The notes beneath the pieces were generated by a model. It was given only the letters and a program-made list of their open reading frames with translations. It made no database searches and was not told where the DNA came from. A program made the translations under genes and the position numbers. Positions 48,951-60,651 of a stretch of 64,000 nucleotides of DNA are shown here, in pieces. The number at the start of each line of letters is the position of its first letter. The stretch's first letter is position 1. The DNA is from Sphingopyxis italica (GTDB lineage Bacteria > Pseudomonadota > Alphaproteobacteria > Sphingomonadales > Sphingomonadaceae), in the NCBI RefSeq assembly GCF_011926545.1, contig NZ_JAATIT010000004.1:372001-436000 (forward strand). Reading direction: 5' to 3'.

Positions 48951-49211
48951 GCGATTCGCATGAACGGGGCCAGTCCGCCCTTATACGCTGAAACGCCAAC
49001 AAAATGTTTCACGGCATATCGGGCGGTCCGCGATGGGAGGATCGCTTGTTATCGCTCGAAAACAGCTGCGGCCTTTCCCCTTGCCGACTCGCGCCACAAA
49101 GCCTATATGCCGCCTACTTCTTGACATGGTTAGCCAGTTGGGACGTCGGGGCCGCGGGCCGCGGCGGCTATACCCACATGCTTTCCGGTCATCCGGATTG
49201 GAAAGACGGAC
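48951..49211. other. gap between SleB and rimP genes; no gene seen
   Basis: This 261-bp divergent gap must hold the promoters of the wall-hydrolase gene and of the rimP-nusA-infB operon. It contains a perfect TTGACA (49121-49126), but no matching -10 at 16-19 bp, and a small GC palindrome near 49150-49163. I found no tRNA, although some bacteria carry one before rimP. Confidence 0.4.
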
Positions 49212-49757
49212 TTGGTCGATTTCGACACCCTCAATGCGATCATCGCGCCCGAAGCCGAGGCGATGGGCCTTGCGCTCGTGCGCGTCGCCTTCTTCGGCGG
49301 GGACAGCGATCCGACGCTGCAGGTGATGGCCGAGCGGCCCGAGACGCGCCAGCTGACGATCGACGATTGCGCCGACCTGTCGCGCCGCATCTCGGACCGG
49401 CTCGACGCGCTCGAGGAAGCGGGCAAGGACCCGATCGACGCCGCCTACCGGCTCGAGGTGTCGTCGCCCGGCATCGACCGGCCGCTGACGCGCCGCGCCG
49501 ACTTCGCCGACTGGGCGGGGCACGAGGCGAAGATCGCGCTGAAGGAAAAGCGCGACGGACGTCAGCGCTTCAACGGCGAGCTGATCGGCATCGACGGCGA
49601 TGTCGTTACGATTTCGGATAAAGAGGGTGTGGAACACAAGCTGCCGTTCGACTCGATCGACACCGCGAAGCTCGTTCTCACCGACAAATTGATTGCCGCA
49701 ACCGTCCCGCTCTCGATCGAGGGCGCCGACGAAATGGAAGAAGAAGGACAGGACTGA
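49212..49757 (+). CDS. rimP: ribosome maturation factor RimP
   Basis: A 181-residue RimP, needed for 30S subunit maturation. The N-terminal domain runs from MVDFDTLNAIIAPEAEAMGL to YRLEVSSPGIDRPL (the conserved EVSSPGxxRPL motif), and an SH3-like C-terminal domain follows (NGELIGIDGDVVTISD). The start appears to be TTG, since no ATG or GTG gives the full conserved N-terminus. Its TGA shares one base with the nusA ATG. Confidence 0.95.
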   Translation: MVDFDTLNAIIAPEAEAMGLALVRVAFFGGDSDPTLQVMAERPETRQLTIDDCADLSRRISDRLDALEEAGKDPIDAAYRLEVSSPGIDRPLTRRADFADWAGHEAKIALKEKRDGRQRFNGELIGIDGDVVTISDKEGVEHKLPFDSIDTAKLVLTDKLIAATVPLSIEGADEMEEEGQD

Positions 49758-51418
49758 TGGCCACTGCCATTTCCGCCAACAAGGCCGAACTCCTCGCGAT
49801 TGCCAATTCGGTCGCCAGCGAGAAGATGATCGACAAGGCCATCGTCATCGAGGCGATCGAGGAAGCGATCCAGCGCGCCGCGCGCGCCCGCTACGGCGCC
49901 GAGAACGACATCCGTGCGAAGCTCGACGCCCAGACCGGCGATCTTCGCCTGTGGCGCGTCGTCGAGGTCGTCGAGACCGTCGAGGATTATTTCAAGCAGG
50001 TCGACCTCGCGGCCGGCCAGAAGCTGCAGAAGGACGCCCAGCTTGGCGACTTCATCGTCGATCCGCTGCCCGCGGTCGACCTCGGCCGCATCGACGCCCA
50101 GTCGGCGAAGCAGGTGATCTTCCAGAAGGTCCGCGAAGCCGACCGCGAGCGCCAGTATGAAGAGTTCAAGGACCGCGCGAGCGAGATCATCACCGGCGTC
50201 GTCAAGTCGGTCGAATTCGGCCACATCGTCGTCAATCTCGGCCGCGCCGAAGGCGTGATCCGCCGCGACCAGCAGATCCCCCGCGAACTGATGCGCGTCG
50301 GCGACCGCGTCCGCGCGCTGATCCTGTCGGTGCGCCGCGAAAACCGCGGCCCGCAGATTTTCCTCAGCCGTGCGCACCCCGATTTCATGAAGAAGCTGTT
50401 CGCGCAGGAAGTGCCCGAAATCTATGACGGCATCATCGAGATCAAGGCCGCGGCGCGCGACCCGGGTTCGCGCGCGAAGATCGGCGTCATCAGCTATGAC
50501 GGCAGCATCGACCCGGTCGGCGCGTGCGTCGGCATGAAGGGCAGCCGCGTCCAGGCGGTCGTCCAGGAAATGCAGGGCGAAAAGATCGACATCATCCCCT
50601 GGTCCGAAGACACCGCGACCTTCGTCGTCAACGCGCTCCAGCCCGCGACGGTGCAGCGCGTCGTCATCGATGAAGACGACAGCCGCATCGAGGTCGTCGT
50701 TCCCGACGACCAGCTGTCGCTCGCTATCGGCCGCCGCGGCCAGAACGTCCGTCTCGCCAGCCAGCTCACCGGCAGCCAGATCGACATCATGACCGAAGCC
50801 GACGCGAGCGAGAAGCGCCAGCGCGAATTCGTCGAACGCTCGACGATGTTCCAGGAAGAACTCGACGTCGACGAAACGCTCGCCCAGCTGCTCGTCGCCG
50901 AAGGTTTCGGGGAACTCGAAGAAGTCGCCTATGTGCCGGTCGAGGAACTCGCCGGCATCGAAGGCTTCGACGAGGAACTGGCGCAGGAACTCCAGAGCCG
51001 CGCCGCCGAAGGGCTCGAACGCCGCGAGGAAGCGTCGCGCGCCGAACGCCGCGAACTGGGCGTCGAGGACGATCTGGCGGATATTCCGCACCTGACCGAA
51101 GCGATGCTCGTCATCCTCGGCAAGGCCGGGATCAAGACGCTCGACGATCTCGCCGATCTCGCGACCGACGAACTGATCGCCAAGAAGCGCACCGACAACC
51201 GCCGTGGCCCGCCGCGCAGCGAGCGCGCCGAGGACAAGGGCGGCGTGCTGGGCGAATATGGCCTGAGCGAAGAACAGGGCAACGAGATCATCATGGCGGC
51301 GCGCGCGCACTGGTTCGACGACGAAGAGTTGGCCGAACCGGCTGTTGAAGCGGCGCAAGCCGGGCCCGCGGCGGAGCCGCAAACCGGGGAGGCCGCCGAT
51401 GCGGACCCCGCACAATGA
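49757..51418 (+). CDS. nusA: transcription termination/antitermination factor NusA
   Basis: A 553-residue NusA: N-terminal RNAP-binding domain (about 1-125), S1 (about 130-200, [20 protein letters not shown]), and tandem KH domains ([15 protein letters not shown] and [18 protein letters not shown]). Two C-terminal acidic repeats of the helix-hairpin-helix type follow ([32 protein letters not shown]). It modulates pausing and termination. It is coupled to rimP by a TGATG overlap, and its last 20 bases overlap the ylxR gene. Confidence 0.98.
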   Translation: MATAISANKAELLAIANSVASEKMIDKAIVIEAIEEAIQRAARARYGAENDIRAKLDAQTGDLRLWRVVEVVETVEDYFKQVDLAAGQKLQKDAQLGDFIVDPLPAVDLGRIDAQSAKQVIFQKVREADRERQYEEFKDRASEIITGVVKSVEFGHIVVNLGRAEGVIRRDQQIPRELMRVGDRVRALILSVRRENRGPQIFLSRAHPDFMKKLFAQEVPEIYDGIIEIKAAARDPGSRAKIGVISYDGSIDPVGACVGMKGSRVQAVVQEMQGEKIDIIPWSEDTATFVVNALQPATVQRVVIDEDDSRIEVVVPDDQLSLAIGRRGQNVRLASQLTGSQIDIMTEADASEKRQREFVERSTMFQEELDVDETLAQLLVAEGFGELEEVAYVPVEELAGIEGFDEELAQELQSRAAEGLERREEASRAERRELGVEDDLADIPHLTEAMLVILGKAGIKTLDDLADLATDELIAKKRTDNRRGPPRSERAEDKGGVLGEYGLSEEQGNEIIMAARAHWFDDEELAEPAVEAAQAGPAAEPQTGEAADADPAQ

Positions 51419-52169
51419 TCAGCTGAGCGAACCAGACCGCGCTGGTCGGCGCGGCCAGCATGTGCCCGAGCGGCGCTGCGTCATCACCGGCGAGGTTTCG
51501 CCGGCCGAACGGCTCGTGCGCCTTGCGCTCGGGCCCGACGGCGGCATCGCGCCCGACGTCCATGGGAAGGCGCCGGGCCGCGGCGCGTGGATCGGCGTCG
51601 ATCGCCGGGCCCTCGAAGCCGCACAGGCCAAGGGCAAGCTCAAGGGCGGGCTCGCGCGGGCGCTGAAAGACGGCAACTTCACCATCCCCGATGACCTCGG
51701 CGCGCGCATCGAGGCGCAGCTTCAGCGCGCGACGCTCGACCGGCTGGGGCTGGAATCGCGATCGGGCACCTTGCTCAGCGGCAATGAAAAGATCGAAACC
51801 GCGGCGCGCAAGGGCCAGGTTCGCCTGCTCCTCCACGCCAGCGATGCGGGCGAGGATGGGCGCAAGAAACTGGCACAGGCGTGGCGCGTCGGCGAGGATG
51901 CCGAAGGGTCTGGCCGCGAGGGTCAGGTCTTGCCGGTGGACCGCGGCACCCTATCTATGGCATTGGGGCGCGAGAATGCGGTGCATCTGGCGTTGACCGA
52001 CGCCCGCGCAGCAGACCGGGTGCTGGCGCATTTGAGCCGCTGGCAGTTTTTCACAGGATGGAGTAGGGACGCGGCCAACCGCGATTCCGACCCGCACGCC
52101 GCGCCGGCTTCTGGCGAGGAAAATATTGGGGCGTTGCCGACCAGCGACGTCGCTTCGGACGCGTTTTGA
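51399..52169 (+). CDS. YlxR-type (DUF448) RNA-binding protein
   Basis: A 256-residue protein. The N-terminal DUF448/YlxR domain (RRCVITGEVSPAERLVRLAL, then GKAPGRGAWIGVDRRALEAA) is followed from about residue 110 by a second domain with an L7Ae-like feel (LLSGNEKIETAARKGQVRLL LHAS; split here) and a polar tail. Its place between nusA and infB is conserved across bacteria. The usual RxCxxCR has become RRCVITGE, so one cysteine is missing. The ATG at 51399 has a GGGGAGG ribosome binding site; the longer frame is rejected. Confidence 0.9.
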   Translation: MRTPHNDQLSEPDRAGRRGQHVPERRCVITGEVSPAERLVRLALGPDGGIAPDVHGKAPGRGAWIGVDRRALEAAQAKGKLKGGLARALKDGNFTIPDDLGARIEAQLQRATLDRLGLESRSGTLLSGNEKIETAARKGQVRLLLHASDAGEDGRKKLAQAWRVGEDAEGSGREGQVLPVDRGTLSMALGRENAVHLALTDARAADRVLAHLSRWQFFTGWSRDAANRDSDPHAAPASGEENIGALPTSDVASDAF

Positions 52170-52186
52170 AGGAATGATGGTTTTCG

Positions 52187-54739
<2,553 letters not shown>

Positions 54740-54775
54740 CGCGCGTCCGTTCCGCATAGCAGGGAAGGCGGCACC

Positions 54776-55330
54776 ATGGCGCGCTACGTCGCCCTGTTCG
54801 GCAGCATCAACGTCGGGGGCAACCGGCTGAAGATGGTCGATCTGCGCTCGGCCTTCGAGGCCGAGGGCTTCAGCGACGTCGAGACCGTCGTCGCGAGTGG
54901 CAATGTGCTGTTCAACCATGATGCACGGCCGACGCGCGGGCTCGAAGAAAAGCTCGCGATGATGGTCGGCGACCGCTTCGACATGACGAGCGCGGTGGTG
55001 GTGCGCGACCGGGGCGAACTGGCTTCGGCGATTGCGGACAATCCCTTCGCCGGCACGAACGAGGACCGGTTCGTCCACACCATGTTCCTGACCGACCAGC
55101 CGAGCGAGGAGCAATTCGACCGGCTGGTCGGCGATCATCTGGGCCGCGGCGGCGAAAAGCTCGCGCTCGGCAAGCGCATGCTGTTTCTCGACTATGGCGA
55201 CGGCGTCGCCGACAGCAAGCTGACCGGCCCCTTCATCGAAAGGCGCTTGGGCTGCAAGGGCACCGCGCGTAACATGCGCTCGATCGCGCGCATCGTCGCG
55301 AAACTGGACGAAGAAGAGAAGGCGAAGTGA
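54776..55330 (+). CDS. DUF1697 protein
   Basis: A 184-residue protein of the DUF1697 family ([45 protein letters not shown] near the end). Function unknown. It sits between infB and rbfA, genes usually adjacent, and its TGA overlaps the rbfA GTG start, so it has been built into the translation operon. Confidence 0.88.
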   Translation: MARYVALFGSINVGGNRLKMVDLRSAFEAEGFSDVETVVASGNVLFNHDARPTRGLEEKLAMMVGDRFDMTSAVVVRDRGELASAIADNPFAGTNEDRFVHTMFLTDQPSEEQFDRLVGDHLGRGGEKLALGKRMLFLDYGDGVADSKLTGPFIERRLGCKGTARNMRSIARIVAKLDEEEKAK

Positions 55331-55737
55331 AGAAAGCCGAAAAGGACAAGGGACCGTCGGTCCGGGTGCTGCGCGTCGGCGAGCAGGTGCGCCATCTGCT
55401 CAGCGAAATCCTCGCGCGCGGCGACGTGCATGACGACCTGCTCGCGACGCACCCGGTGAGCATCACCGAAGTGCGCATGTCGCCCGACCTCAGGCACGCG
55501 ACGGTGTTCGTGAAGCCCTTGCTGGGCAAGGACGAGGAAGCGGTCCTGAAGGCGCTCCGGACCAACACCGCCTGGCTGCAAAAGAGCGTCGCCGAGAAGA
55601 TGAGCATGAAATATGCCGCGAAGCTGAAGTTCCTGTCGGACGAAAGCTTCGACGAGGCGAGCCATATCGACAAATTGCTGCGCGACCCCAAAGTGGCGCG
55701 GGATTTGACGAGCGGCGAGGGCGAAAACGACACCTGA
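55327..55737 (+). CDS. rbfA: ribosome-binding factor A
   Basis: A 136-residue RbfA with a single KH-like domain ([59 protein letters not shown]). It binds the 30S subunit during late assembly and cold adaptation. The start is GTG, overlapping the DUF1697 stop (GTGA). It is the last gene of the rimP operon and is followed by a palindromic element. Confidence 0.96.
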   Translation: MKKAEKDKGPSVRVLRVGEQVRHLLSEILARGDVHDDLLATHPVSITEVRMSPDLRHATVFVKPLLGKDEEAVLKALRTNTAWLQKSVAEKMSMKYAAKLKFLSDESFDEASHIDKLLRDPKVARDLTSGEGENDT

Positions 55738-55739
55738 CC

Positions 55740-55821
55740 CCGTTCGCATCGAGCGAAGTCGAGATGCCCATCGGCTTGGCGCTGTCCTGAGGGGTGTCTC
55801 GACTTCGCTCGACACGAACGG
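55740..55821. repeat. 82-bp palindromic element, copy 2 (inverted relative to copy 1)
   Basis: The arms at 55740-55769 and 55792-55821 match those at 23389-23470 with left and right exchanged. The copy starts two bases after the rbfA stop codon and lies between convergent genes, where it may serve as a terminator. Confidence 0.85.
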
Positions 55822-55835
55822 GGATATGGTCGGCG

Positions 55836-57257
55836 TTATGCTTTCCCCTTGATCCCCGCCGCGGCTTCCAGCTCGACCAGCGCCTCCTCCAGATAGTCGA
55901 TCATCCGCTGCGCGTGCGGCACGCTGCGGCGGCAAGCGGTGATGCCGAAGTCGATGTTCCGGAAATTCGACACCTGCGTGATGTTCATCGCCATGCCGTC
56001 GACCGGAATGCTCGCGGGATACATGCCGTCGAGCCGTGCGCCGTTCCAGTACATCTGCTCGCGCGGGCCCGGGACGTTCGAGATCGTCACCGAATAGGCG
56101 GGGAATTTGTCGGCGGTGCGCGTCAGCGCGGTGAGCATCATCGGGAAGCTGGTGATCGCGGTATAGAGCTGGATCTGCGCCGCGGTCATCGCGCGCAGCT
56201 GCGCCTTTGCCGAGTTCATCGATTCCTGGATCATCGCCATGCGCGTCGCCGGATCGTCGATATGCGTCGCCAGATTGGCGGTCACCGACGCGACCGAATT
56301 GCCCGAATCCACATCGTCCTTCGGCCGGATCGACACTGGCGCCATGGCTTTCAGCGGCTTGTCGGGCAGCTCGTTCAGCGATTGCAGATATTTGCGCATC
56401 GCCCCCGCGCACATGCCGAGCACCGCGTCATTGATCGTGCCGTCATAGGCCTTGCCCATCGCGCGCACGCGTTCGAGCGACCAGCTTTGCGCGACGAAGC
56501 GGCGCGCGCCGGTGATGTTGCGGTTGAAGCTGGTGCGCGGCACCCCGGCAAAGGGCGTCGCGAGGCCGTCGCCGCCGATGCCGAACATCGCCGCGAGATA
56601 CTGGTTCATCGCCTTGGTCACGCCGACGCTGTTGCCCCATTGCTCCTTCAGGAAATCGCCGATCGCCTTGATGTCGGTCAGGTTCGGACGCGCGGGCTTT
56701 TTCGGCGACGGGAACTGGCGCTTATAGGCTTCATAGGCCTCGACCGAGAGCGGCGAGGCGGCGCGCCGATCCTCGGGGTCCGCCGACAGCATCGAGTTAT
56801 AGAAATGAATGCTCGCCGCGCCGTCCATCAGCGCGTGGTGGACCTTCTTGAAGGTCGCGATCTGCCGATTCGGCAGGCCGGAGATCAGCGTGATCTCCCA
56901 TAAGGGCCGCGTGCGGTCGAGCAGCCCGGAATGGAGGCGCGAGGCGAGTTCGAACATCTCGCGGTAGCGCCCGGGCTTGGGCAGCGCCGCGGCGCGGACA
57001 TGATAGTGCATGTCGATGTCGCGGTCGGGGGTGAGCCGGATCGGGCCGTACTGGCCGAAGGGGGTCAGTTTCAGCACTTCGCTGAATGGCCGCCTGAGGC
57101 CTTCCGACTGGCGAAGCAGCGTAAGCTGTTCGTTCAGCCACTCGGTCTCGTCGACGCCTTCGGGCAAAGTGTAGAGATTGATGCCGCCGATGTGCATCGG
57201 CATCTCGCGACTCTCGCCCCACAGGAACATCGCGTCGGTCACCGGCATCAACCGCAT
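55836..57257 (-). CDS. wax ester synthase/diacylglycerol acyltransferase
   Basis: A 473-residue WS/DGAT family acyltransferase. The catalytic motif HHxxxDG is present as HHALMDG (in KKVHHALMDGAASIHF). The C-terminal domain has TISNVPGPREQMYWNGARLD, the conserved NVPGP block. It transfers an acyl group from acyl-CoA to a long-chain alcohol or diacylglycerol at the inner face of the membrane, making storage lipid. It is transcribed alone, with no reductase nearby. Confidence 0.92.
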   Translation of the reverse strand: MRLMPVTDAMFLWGESREMPMHIGGINLYTLPEGVDETEWLNEQLTLLRQSEGLRRPFSEVLKLTPFGQYGPIRLTPDRDIDMHYHVRAAALPKPGRYREMFELASRLHSGLLDRTRPLWEITLISGLPNRQIATFKKVHHALMDGAASIHFYNSMLSADPEDRRAASPLSVEAYEAYKRQFPSPKKPARPNLTDIKAIGDFLKEQWGNSVGVTKAMNQYLAAMFGIGGDGLATPFAGVPRTSFNRNITGARRFVAQSWSLERVRAMGKAYDGTINDAVLGMCAGAMRKYLQSLNELPDKPLKAMAPVSIRPKDDVDSGNSVASVTANLATHIDDPATRMAMIQESMNSAKAQLRAMTAAQIQLYTAITSFPMMLTALTRTADKFPAYSVTISNVPGPREQMYWNGARLDGMYPASIPVDGMAMNITQVSNFRNIDFGITACRRSVPHAQRMIDYLEEALVELEAAAGIKGKA

Positions 57258-57340
57258 CGGCAGCTCTCCCCACTTAAAAATGCTGCATCATTTGACGCGC
57301 AGCATGACAGGGGGCGTTGGCGTGTCAAGCACGGCCGGCG

Positions 57341-57431
57341 ATCAATAAATAGGGACGGTCCCCATTTAATCGCATGATTCCGGACGCGCCGCCGGCCGTC
57401 CCAATTAAATAGGGACAGTCCCTATTTATTG
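57341..57431. repeat. pair of inverted REP-like palindromes (BIME-like)
   Basis: Two units carry the word AAATAGGGAC. The right unit is a perfect palindrome (AAATAGGGAC-A-GTCCCTATTT, 57407-57427) and the left one is near-perfect. Outer 14-bp ends CAATAAATAGGGAC (57343-57356) and its exact complement (57418-57431) are inverted. AT-rich words of this kind are characteristic of REP sequences mobilised by RAYT transposases; none is encoded here. The rest of the 224-bp gap before tdk shows nothing else. Confidence 0.8.
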
Positions 57432-57481
57432 CCTGCGCGGACAGGATTGGCGGAGGCGGGCGAACCCGTTATCGCTGTCCC

Positions 57482-58084
57482 ATGGCCAAGCTCTATTTCT
57501 ATTATGCCAGCATGAACGCGGGCAAATCGACGACGCTGCTGCAGGCGGATTTCAACTATCGCGAGCGCGGCATGGAAACGATGCTGTGGACCGCGGCGCT
57601 CGATGATCGTTACGGCGCGGGGCAGGTGACGAGCCGCATCGGGCTGATGGCCGAAGCGCATAAATTCGACCCCGACAGCGAGTTGTTCGCGGCGGTGATC
57701 GCCGAAAACGCCGAACGCCCGCTTGCCTGCATACTCGTCGACGAGGCGCAGTTCCTGACGCGCGCGCAAGTGCTCGACCTCGCGCGGCTCGCCGACGAGG
57801 CGGACATCCCGGTGCTTTGCTATGGCCTTCGCACCGATTTTTCGGCCGAGCTTTTTCCGGGATCGGCGGCGCTGCTCGGTATCGCCGACGCGCTCGTCGA
57901 ATTGAAGGCGGTGTGCGAATGCGGCCGCAAGGCGACGATGAACCTGCGGGTCGACGAGAGCGGCCGCGCGGTCGTCGAGGGTGCGCAGACCGAGATCGGC
58001 GGTAACGACCGCTATGTCGCGATGTGCCGGCGCCATTTCATGGCGAAGCGGCGCGAAGCCGCGGAGGCGCTGACCGATGCTTGA
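57482..58084 (+). CDS. tdk: thymidine kinase
   Basis: A 200-residue type II thymidine kinase. The P-loop is ASMNAGKST (residues about 9-17), ILVDEAQFLT is the Walker-B region with the catalytic Glu, and the lasso zinc site is built from CECGRK and later CRRHF. It phosphorylates thymidine for salvage. The stop overlaps the following acetyltransferase gene by eight bases. Confidence 0.97.
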   Translation: MAKLYFYYASMNAGKSTTLLQADFNYRERGMETMLWTAALDDRYGAGQVTSRIGLMAEAHKFDPDSELFAAVIAENAERPLACILVDEAQFLTRAQVLDLARLADEADIPVLCYGLRTDFSAELFPGSAALLGIADALVELKAVCECGRKATMNLRVDESGRAVVEGAQTEIGGNDRYVAMCRRHFMAKRREAAEALTDA

Positions 58085-58619
58085 CCGTCTCTATACCGAA
58101 CTCGCCGACGGCGACCTGCGGCTCGTCAAGCTGGCCGAGCCGCATCGCGCGGCGCTGCGCGCCGCCTGCGCCGCCGATGCCGACGTCTGGCCGATCTATT
58201 CGTCGAGCTTCGGTCCCGACCATTTCGACCAGAGTTTCGACACGCTGATCGGCGGCAAGTTTCGCATGCCCTATGCGATCTTCGACGGCGAGCGGCTGGT
58301 CGGCATGACCGCCTGGCTGCGTCCCGACATGTCCGCGCAGACGGTCGAGATCGGCAACAGCTACATCCACCCCGATGCGCGCGGCACGGGTCTCAACGGG
58401 CGGCTCAAAAAGCTGATGATCGACCACGCCTTCGCGGCCGGCATCCGCCGCATCGAATTCCGCATCGATGAGCGGAACAAACGCAGCCAGGCGGCGGTCG
58501 CCAAGCTCGGCTGTACCAAGGAAGGCGTGCTCCGGTCCGAGCGCATCACCTGGACCGGTTATGTGCGCGATACGGGACTCTGGTCGCTGCTCGCGGGTGA
58601 GTGGCGCGTACGTCCTTAA
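58077..58619 (+). CDS. GNAT family N-acetyltransferase (RimJ/RimL-like)
   Basis: A 180-residue acetyltransferase. The acetyl-CoA pyrophosphate loop is HPDARGTGLNGRLKKLM, and the C-terminal FRIDERNKRSQAAVAKLGC then KEGVLRSE is typical of RimJ/RimL-type enzymes. The acceptor is unknown. It is coupled to tdk by an 8-bp overlap. Confidence 0.9.
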   Translation: MLDRLYTELADGDLRLVKLAEPHRAALRAACAADADVWPIYSSSFGPDHFDQSFDTLIGGKFRMPYAIFDGERLVGMTAWLRPDMSAQTVEIGNSYIHPDARGTGLNGRLKKLMIDHAFAAGIRRIEFRIDERNKRSQAAVAKLGCTKEGVLRSERITWTGYVRDTGLWSLLAGEWRVRP

Positions 58620-58622
58620 TCC

Positions 58623-58698
58623 GTCATCCCGGCGAAGGCCGGGATCTCACCGGTGCGTAAGGGCGGGAGGTCGAGATCCCGGCCTTCGCCGGGATGAC
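58623..58698. repeat. 76-bp palindromic element, copy 3
   Basis: Perfect 26-bp arms (58623-58648 and 58673-58698) are identical to those of the copy at 38244-38319; only the 24-bp centre differs. It begins four bases after the acetyltransferase stop codon. Confidence 0.88.
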
Positions 58699-58753
58699 GG
58701 AATAGTTTGGGTCAGCATCAGTTCAGGCTGCCGTTGCTAAAAGCGTCGCCGTT

Positions 58754-59161
58754 ATGAAACAGAAACTCGCACTCTCCCTGGCCGCCATGCTGCTTCCCCT
58801 TTCCGCGGCGGCGGCCATCGAGCCGGCCGAGGAACCGCGCGCGCTCGGCGTCGAGGCGAGCATCGTCTTCCCCAGCGACAGCTCGATCCGCAACTGGCGG
58901 GCCGACCGCGGCCGCGGCATCTGGATTCAGGACCGCCAGCGCAACTGGTATTACGGCACCTTCGCCGGCTTTTGCCGCGACGTCGATTTCGCGCAGGCGA
59001 TCGGGGTCGAAACGCGCGGCGCCGGGCGGCTCGACAAGTTCGCGTCGATCATCGTGCGCGGCGAACGCTGCCCGCTGACCTCCTTCGTGACATCGGCGCC
59101 GCCGCCGTCAAAGCGCGACAAGGCGAAGGACATCATGGGCGAAAAGCCCGCGGCAAATTGA
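58754..59161 (+). CDS. exported DUF6491-type protein
   Basis: A 135-residue protein with a signal peptide (MKQKLALSLAAMLLPLSAAAA). The mature part (IRNWRADRGRGIWIQDRQRN, WYYGTFAGFCRDVDFAQAIG) resembles the small DUF6491 family of sphingomonads, with two conserved Cys (GFCRD and GERCPL) that could form a disulfide in the periplasm. Function unknown. It ends 33 bp before truB. Confidence 0.72.
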   Translation: MKQKLALSLAAMLLPLSAAAAIEPAEEPRALGVEASIVFPSDSSIRNWRADRGRGIWIQDRQRNWYYGTFAGFCRDVDFAQAIGVETRGAGRLDKFASIIVRGERCPLTSFVTSAPPPSKRDKAKDIMGEKPAAN

Positions 59162-59194
59162 CAATTGCCGCCCGGCGCGCCTAGCGGCGCTGCG

Positions 59195-60163
59195 ATGAAC
59201 GGCTGGATCATATTCGACAAACCCGTGGGGCTCGGCTCGACGCAGGCGGTCGGCGCGGTGAAGCGCGTGTGCCGCGAGGCGGGGCTCGGCAAGGTCAAGG
59301 TCGGCCATGGCGGCACGCTCGACCCGCTGGCATCGGGGGTGCTGCCGATCGCGCTCGGCGAGGCGACCAAGCTCTGCGGGCGGATGCTCGATGCGAGCAA
59401 GGTTTACGATTTCACGGTGCGGTTCGGCACCGAGACTGCCGGGCTCGACGCCGAGGGCGAGGTTGTGGCGACGAGCGATGTGCGGCCGACGATTGCGGAG
59501 GTGGAAGCGGTGCTGCCGCGCTTCACCGGTCCGATCGAGCAGGTGCCGCCCGCTTTTTCGGCGATCAAGATCGACGGCCAGCGGGCGTATGACCTCGCGC
59601 GCAAGGGCGAAGCGGTCGAGATGAAGGCGCGGGCGGTGACGGTCTACGCTCTTTCCCCCCTCCCCTTCGGGGGAGGGGTTGGGGGTGGGGGCTCTCGGTC
59701 TGAAGCAGCATTTACCGATGGCCCCCACCCCAACCCCTCCCCTGAAGGGGAGGGGCTTGATGAGATTACCCTCACCGCGCATGTTTCGAAGGGCACCTAT
59801 ATTCGCTCCCTCGCACGCGACATCGCCCATGCCGTCGGCAGCGTTGGGCACGTCACCATGCTGCGCCGCACCAGGGCGGGGCCGTTCGACCTGGCACAGG
59901 CGATTTCGCTGGACAAATTAAACGCTTTCGGTCAAGGCGCCGCCCAATCAGAAATTATTCTGCCGCTCGAGGCAGGGCTGGTCGACATCCCGGCTCTGAA
60001 CCTTTCCCCGGAAGCGGCAGGGGCGATCCGTCAGGGTCGCGTCTGGGCCGGGGTAGCTACGGATGACGGGCTCTATTGGGGAAGGGACAGCGACATGCGT
60101 CCCGTCGCCCTGATCGAGGCTTTGGCGGGAACGCTGAAGGTCGTCCGGGGCTTCAATCTGTAA
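59195..60163 (+). CDS. truB: tRNA pseudouridine(55) synthase TruB (with inserted repeat)
   Basis: A 322-residue TruB, which makes pseudouridine 55 in the T-loop of tRNAs. The catalytic Asp43 is in [19 protein letters not shown], the motif ARAVTVYAL (145-153) precedes the conserved [13 protein letters not shown], and there is a PUA-like C-terminal part. Between those two blocks, residues about 154-188 ([13 protein letters not shown] through [12 protein letters not shown]) have no counterpart in ordinary TruB and are encoded by a palindromic repeat. The frame is kept and all catalytic motifs are present, so the enzyme is probably active. I chose ATG 59195 over the upstream in-frame TTG. Confidence 0.94.
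   Translation: MNGWIIFDKPVGLGSTQAVGAVKRVCREAGLGKVKVGHGGTLDPLASGVLPIALGEATKLCGRMLDASKVYDFTVRFGTETAGLDAEGEVVATSDVRPTIAEVEAVLPRFTGPIEQVPPAFSAIKIDGQRAYDLARKGEAVEMKARAVTVYALSPLPFGGGVGGGGSRSEAAFTDGPHPNPSPEGEGLDEITLTAHVSKGTYIRSLARDIAHAVGSVGHVTMLRRTRAGPFDLAQAISLDKLNAFGQGAAQSEIILPLEAGLVDIPALNLSPEAAGAIRQGRVWAGVATDDGLYWGRDSDMRPVALIEALAGTLKVVRGFNL
59656..59756. repeat. palindromic element inserted in frame within truB
   Basis: The arms CCCCTCCCCTTCGGGGGAGG... (from about 59656) and ...CCTCCCCTGAAGGGGAGGGG (to about 59756) are roughly 35-bp inverted repeats around a 30-bp centre that itself has CGGT/ACCG. Its C- and G-run words resemble the elements at 26830-26976 and 63059-63179. It lies wholly inside a coding sequence and contains no stop in the truB frame. 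Confidence 0.88.
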
Positions 60164-60189
60164 ACAAGGATGTTCGAGGAAAAAAGTTC

Positions 60190-60459
60190 ATGTCGATTAC
60201 CGCCGAGCGCAAAGCCGAAGTCATCAAGGACAATGCCCGCGACAAGAGTGATACCGGTTCGCCGGAAGTCCAGGTCGCGATCCTGACCGACCGCATCAAC
60301 ACGCTGACCGATCATTTCAAGGCGCACCACAAGGACAACCACAGCCGCCGCGGCCTCCTGATGATGGTCAACAAGCGGCGCACCCTCCTCGCCTATCTGA
60401 AGAAGAAGGACGAGGGTCGCTATCAGGCACTGATCGCGAAGCTGGGTCTCCGCAAATAA
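60190..60459 (+). CDS. rpsO: 30S ribosomal protein S15
   Basis: An 89-residue S15, the normal length. It starts [19 protein letters not shown] and contains [17 protein letters not shown] then [20 protein letters not shown]. It binds the 16S central domain early in 30S assembly. The truB-rpsO-pnp order is widely conserved. Confidence 0.99.
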   Translation: MSITAERKAEVIKDNARDKSDTGSPEVQVAILTDRINTLTDHFKAHHKDNHSRRGLLMMVNKRRTLLAYLKKKDEGRYQALIAKLGLRK

Positions 60460-60468
60460 GAATTTCTG

Positions 60469-60492
60469 GCGGCCCCGGACTTCCGGGGCCGC
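60469..60492 (+). terminator. stem-loop after rpsO
   Basis: A perfect 10-bp GC stem GCGGCCCCGG/CCGGGGCCGC closes on ACTT, with no T-run behind it. In E. coli the rpsO-pnp gap holds a processing site involved in PNPase autoregulation; this stem could play either the terminator or the processing role. The rest of the gap to pnp has a second GC-rich dyad (CCCCGCCCGGCA / GGGCCCGGCGGG). Confidence 0.55.
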
Positions 60493-60651
60493 TGTCATAT
60501 TGGCTCCGCGCAACGTGCCGGACCACAGGGCCGCTCCCGCATCCGGCGGGACCGCCATCGGGGCAGACAGACGCCCTACACCGCCCCGGGCCGGATTGCC
60601 CGGACACAGAGGCCCCGCCCGGCATAGGGCCCGGCGGGCGAAGGAAACACC

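Noticed and set aside
49121..49161. TTGACA upstream of rimP as the operon promoter
   Set aside because: No acceptable -10 box at 16-19 bp downstream.
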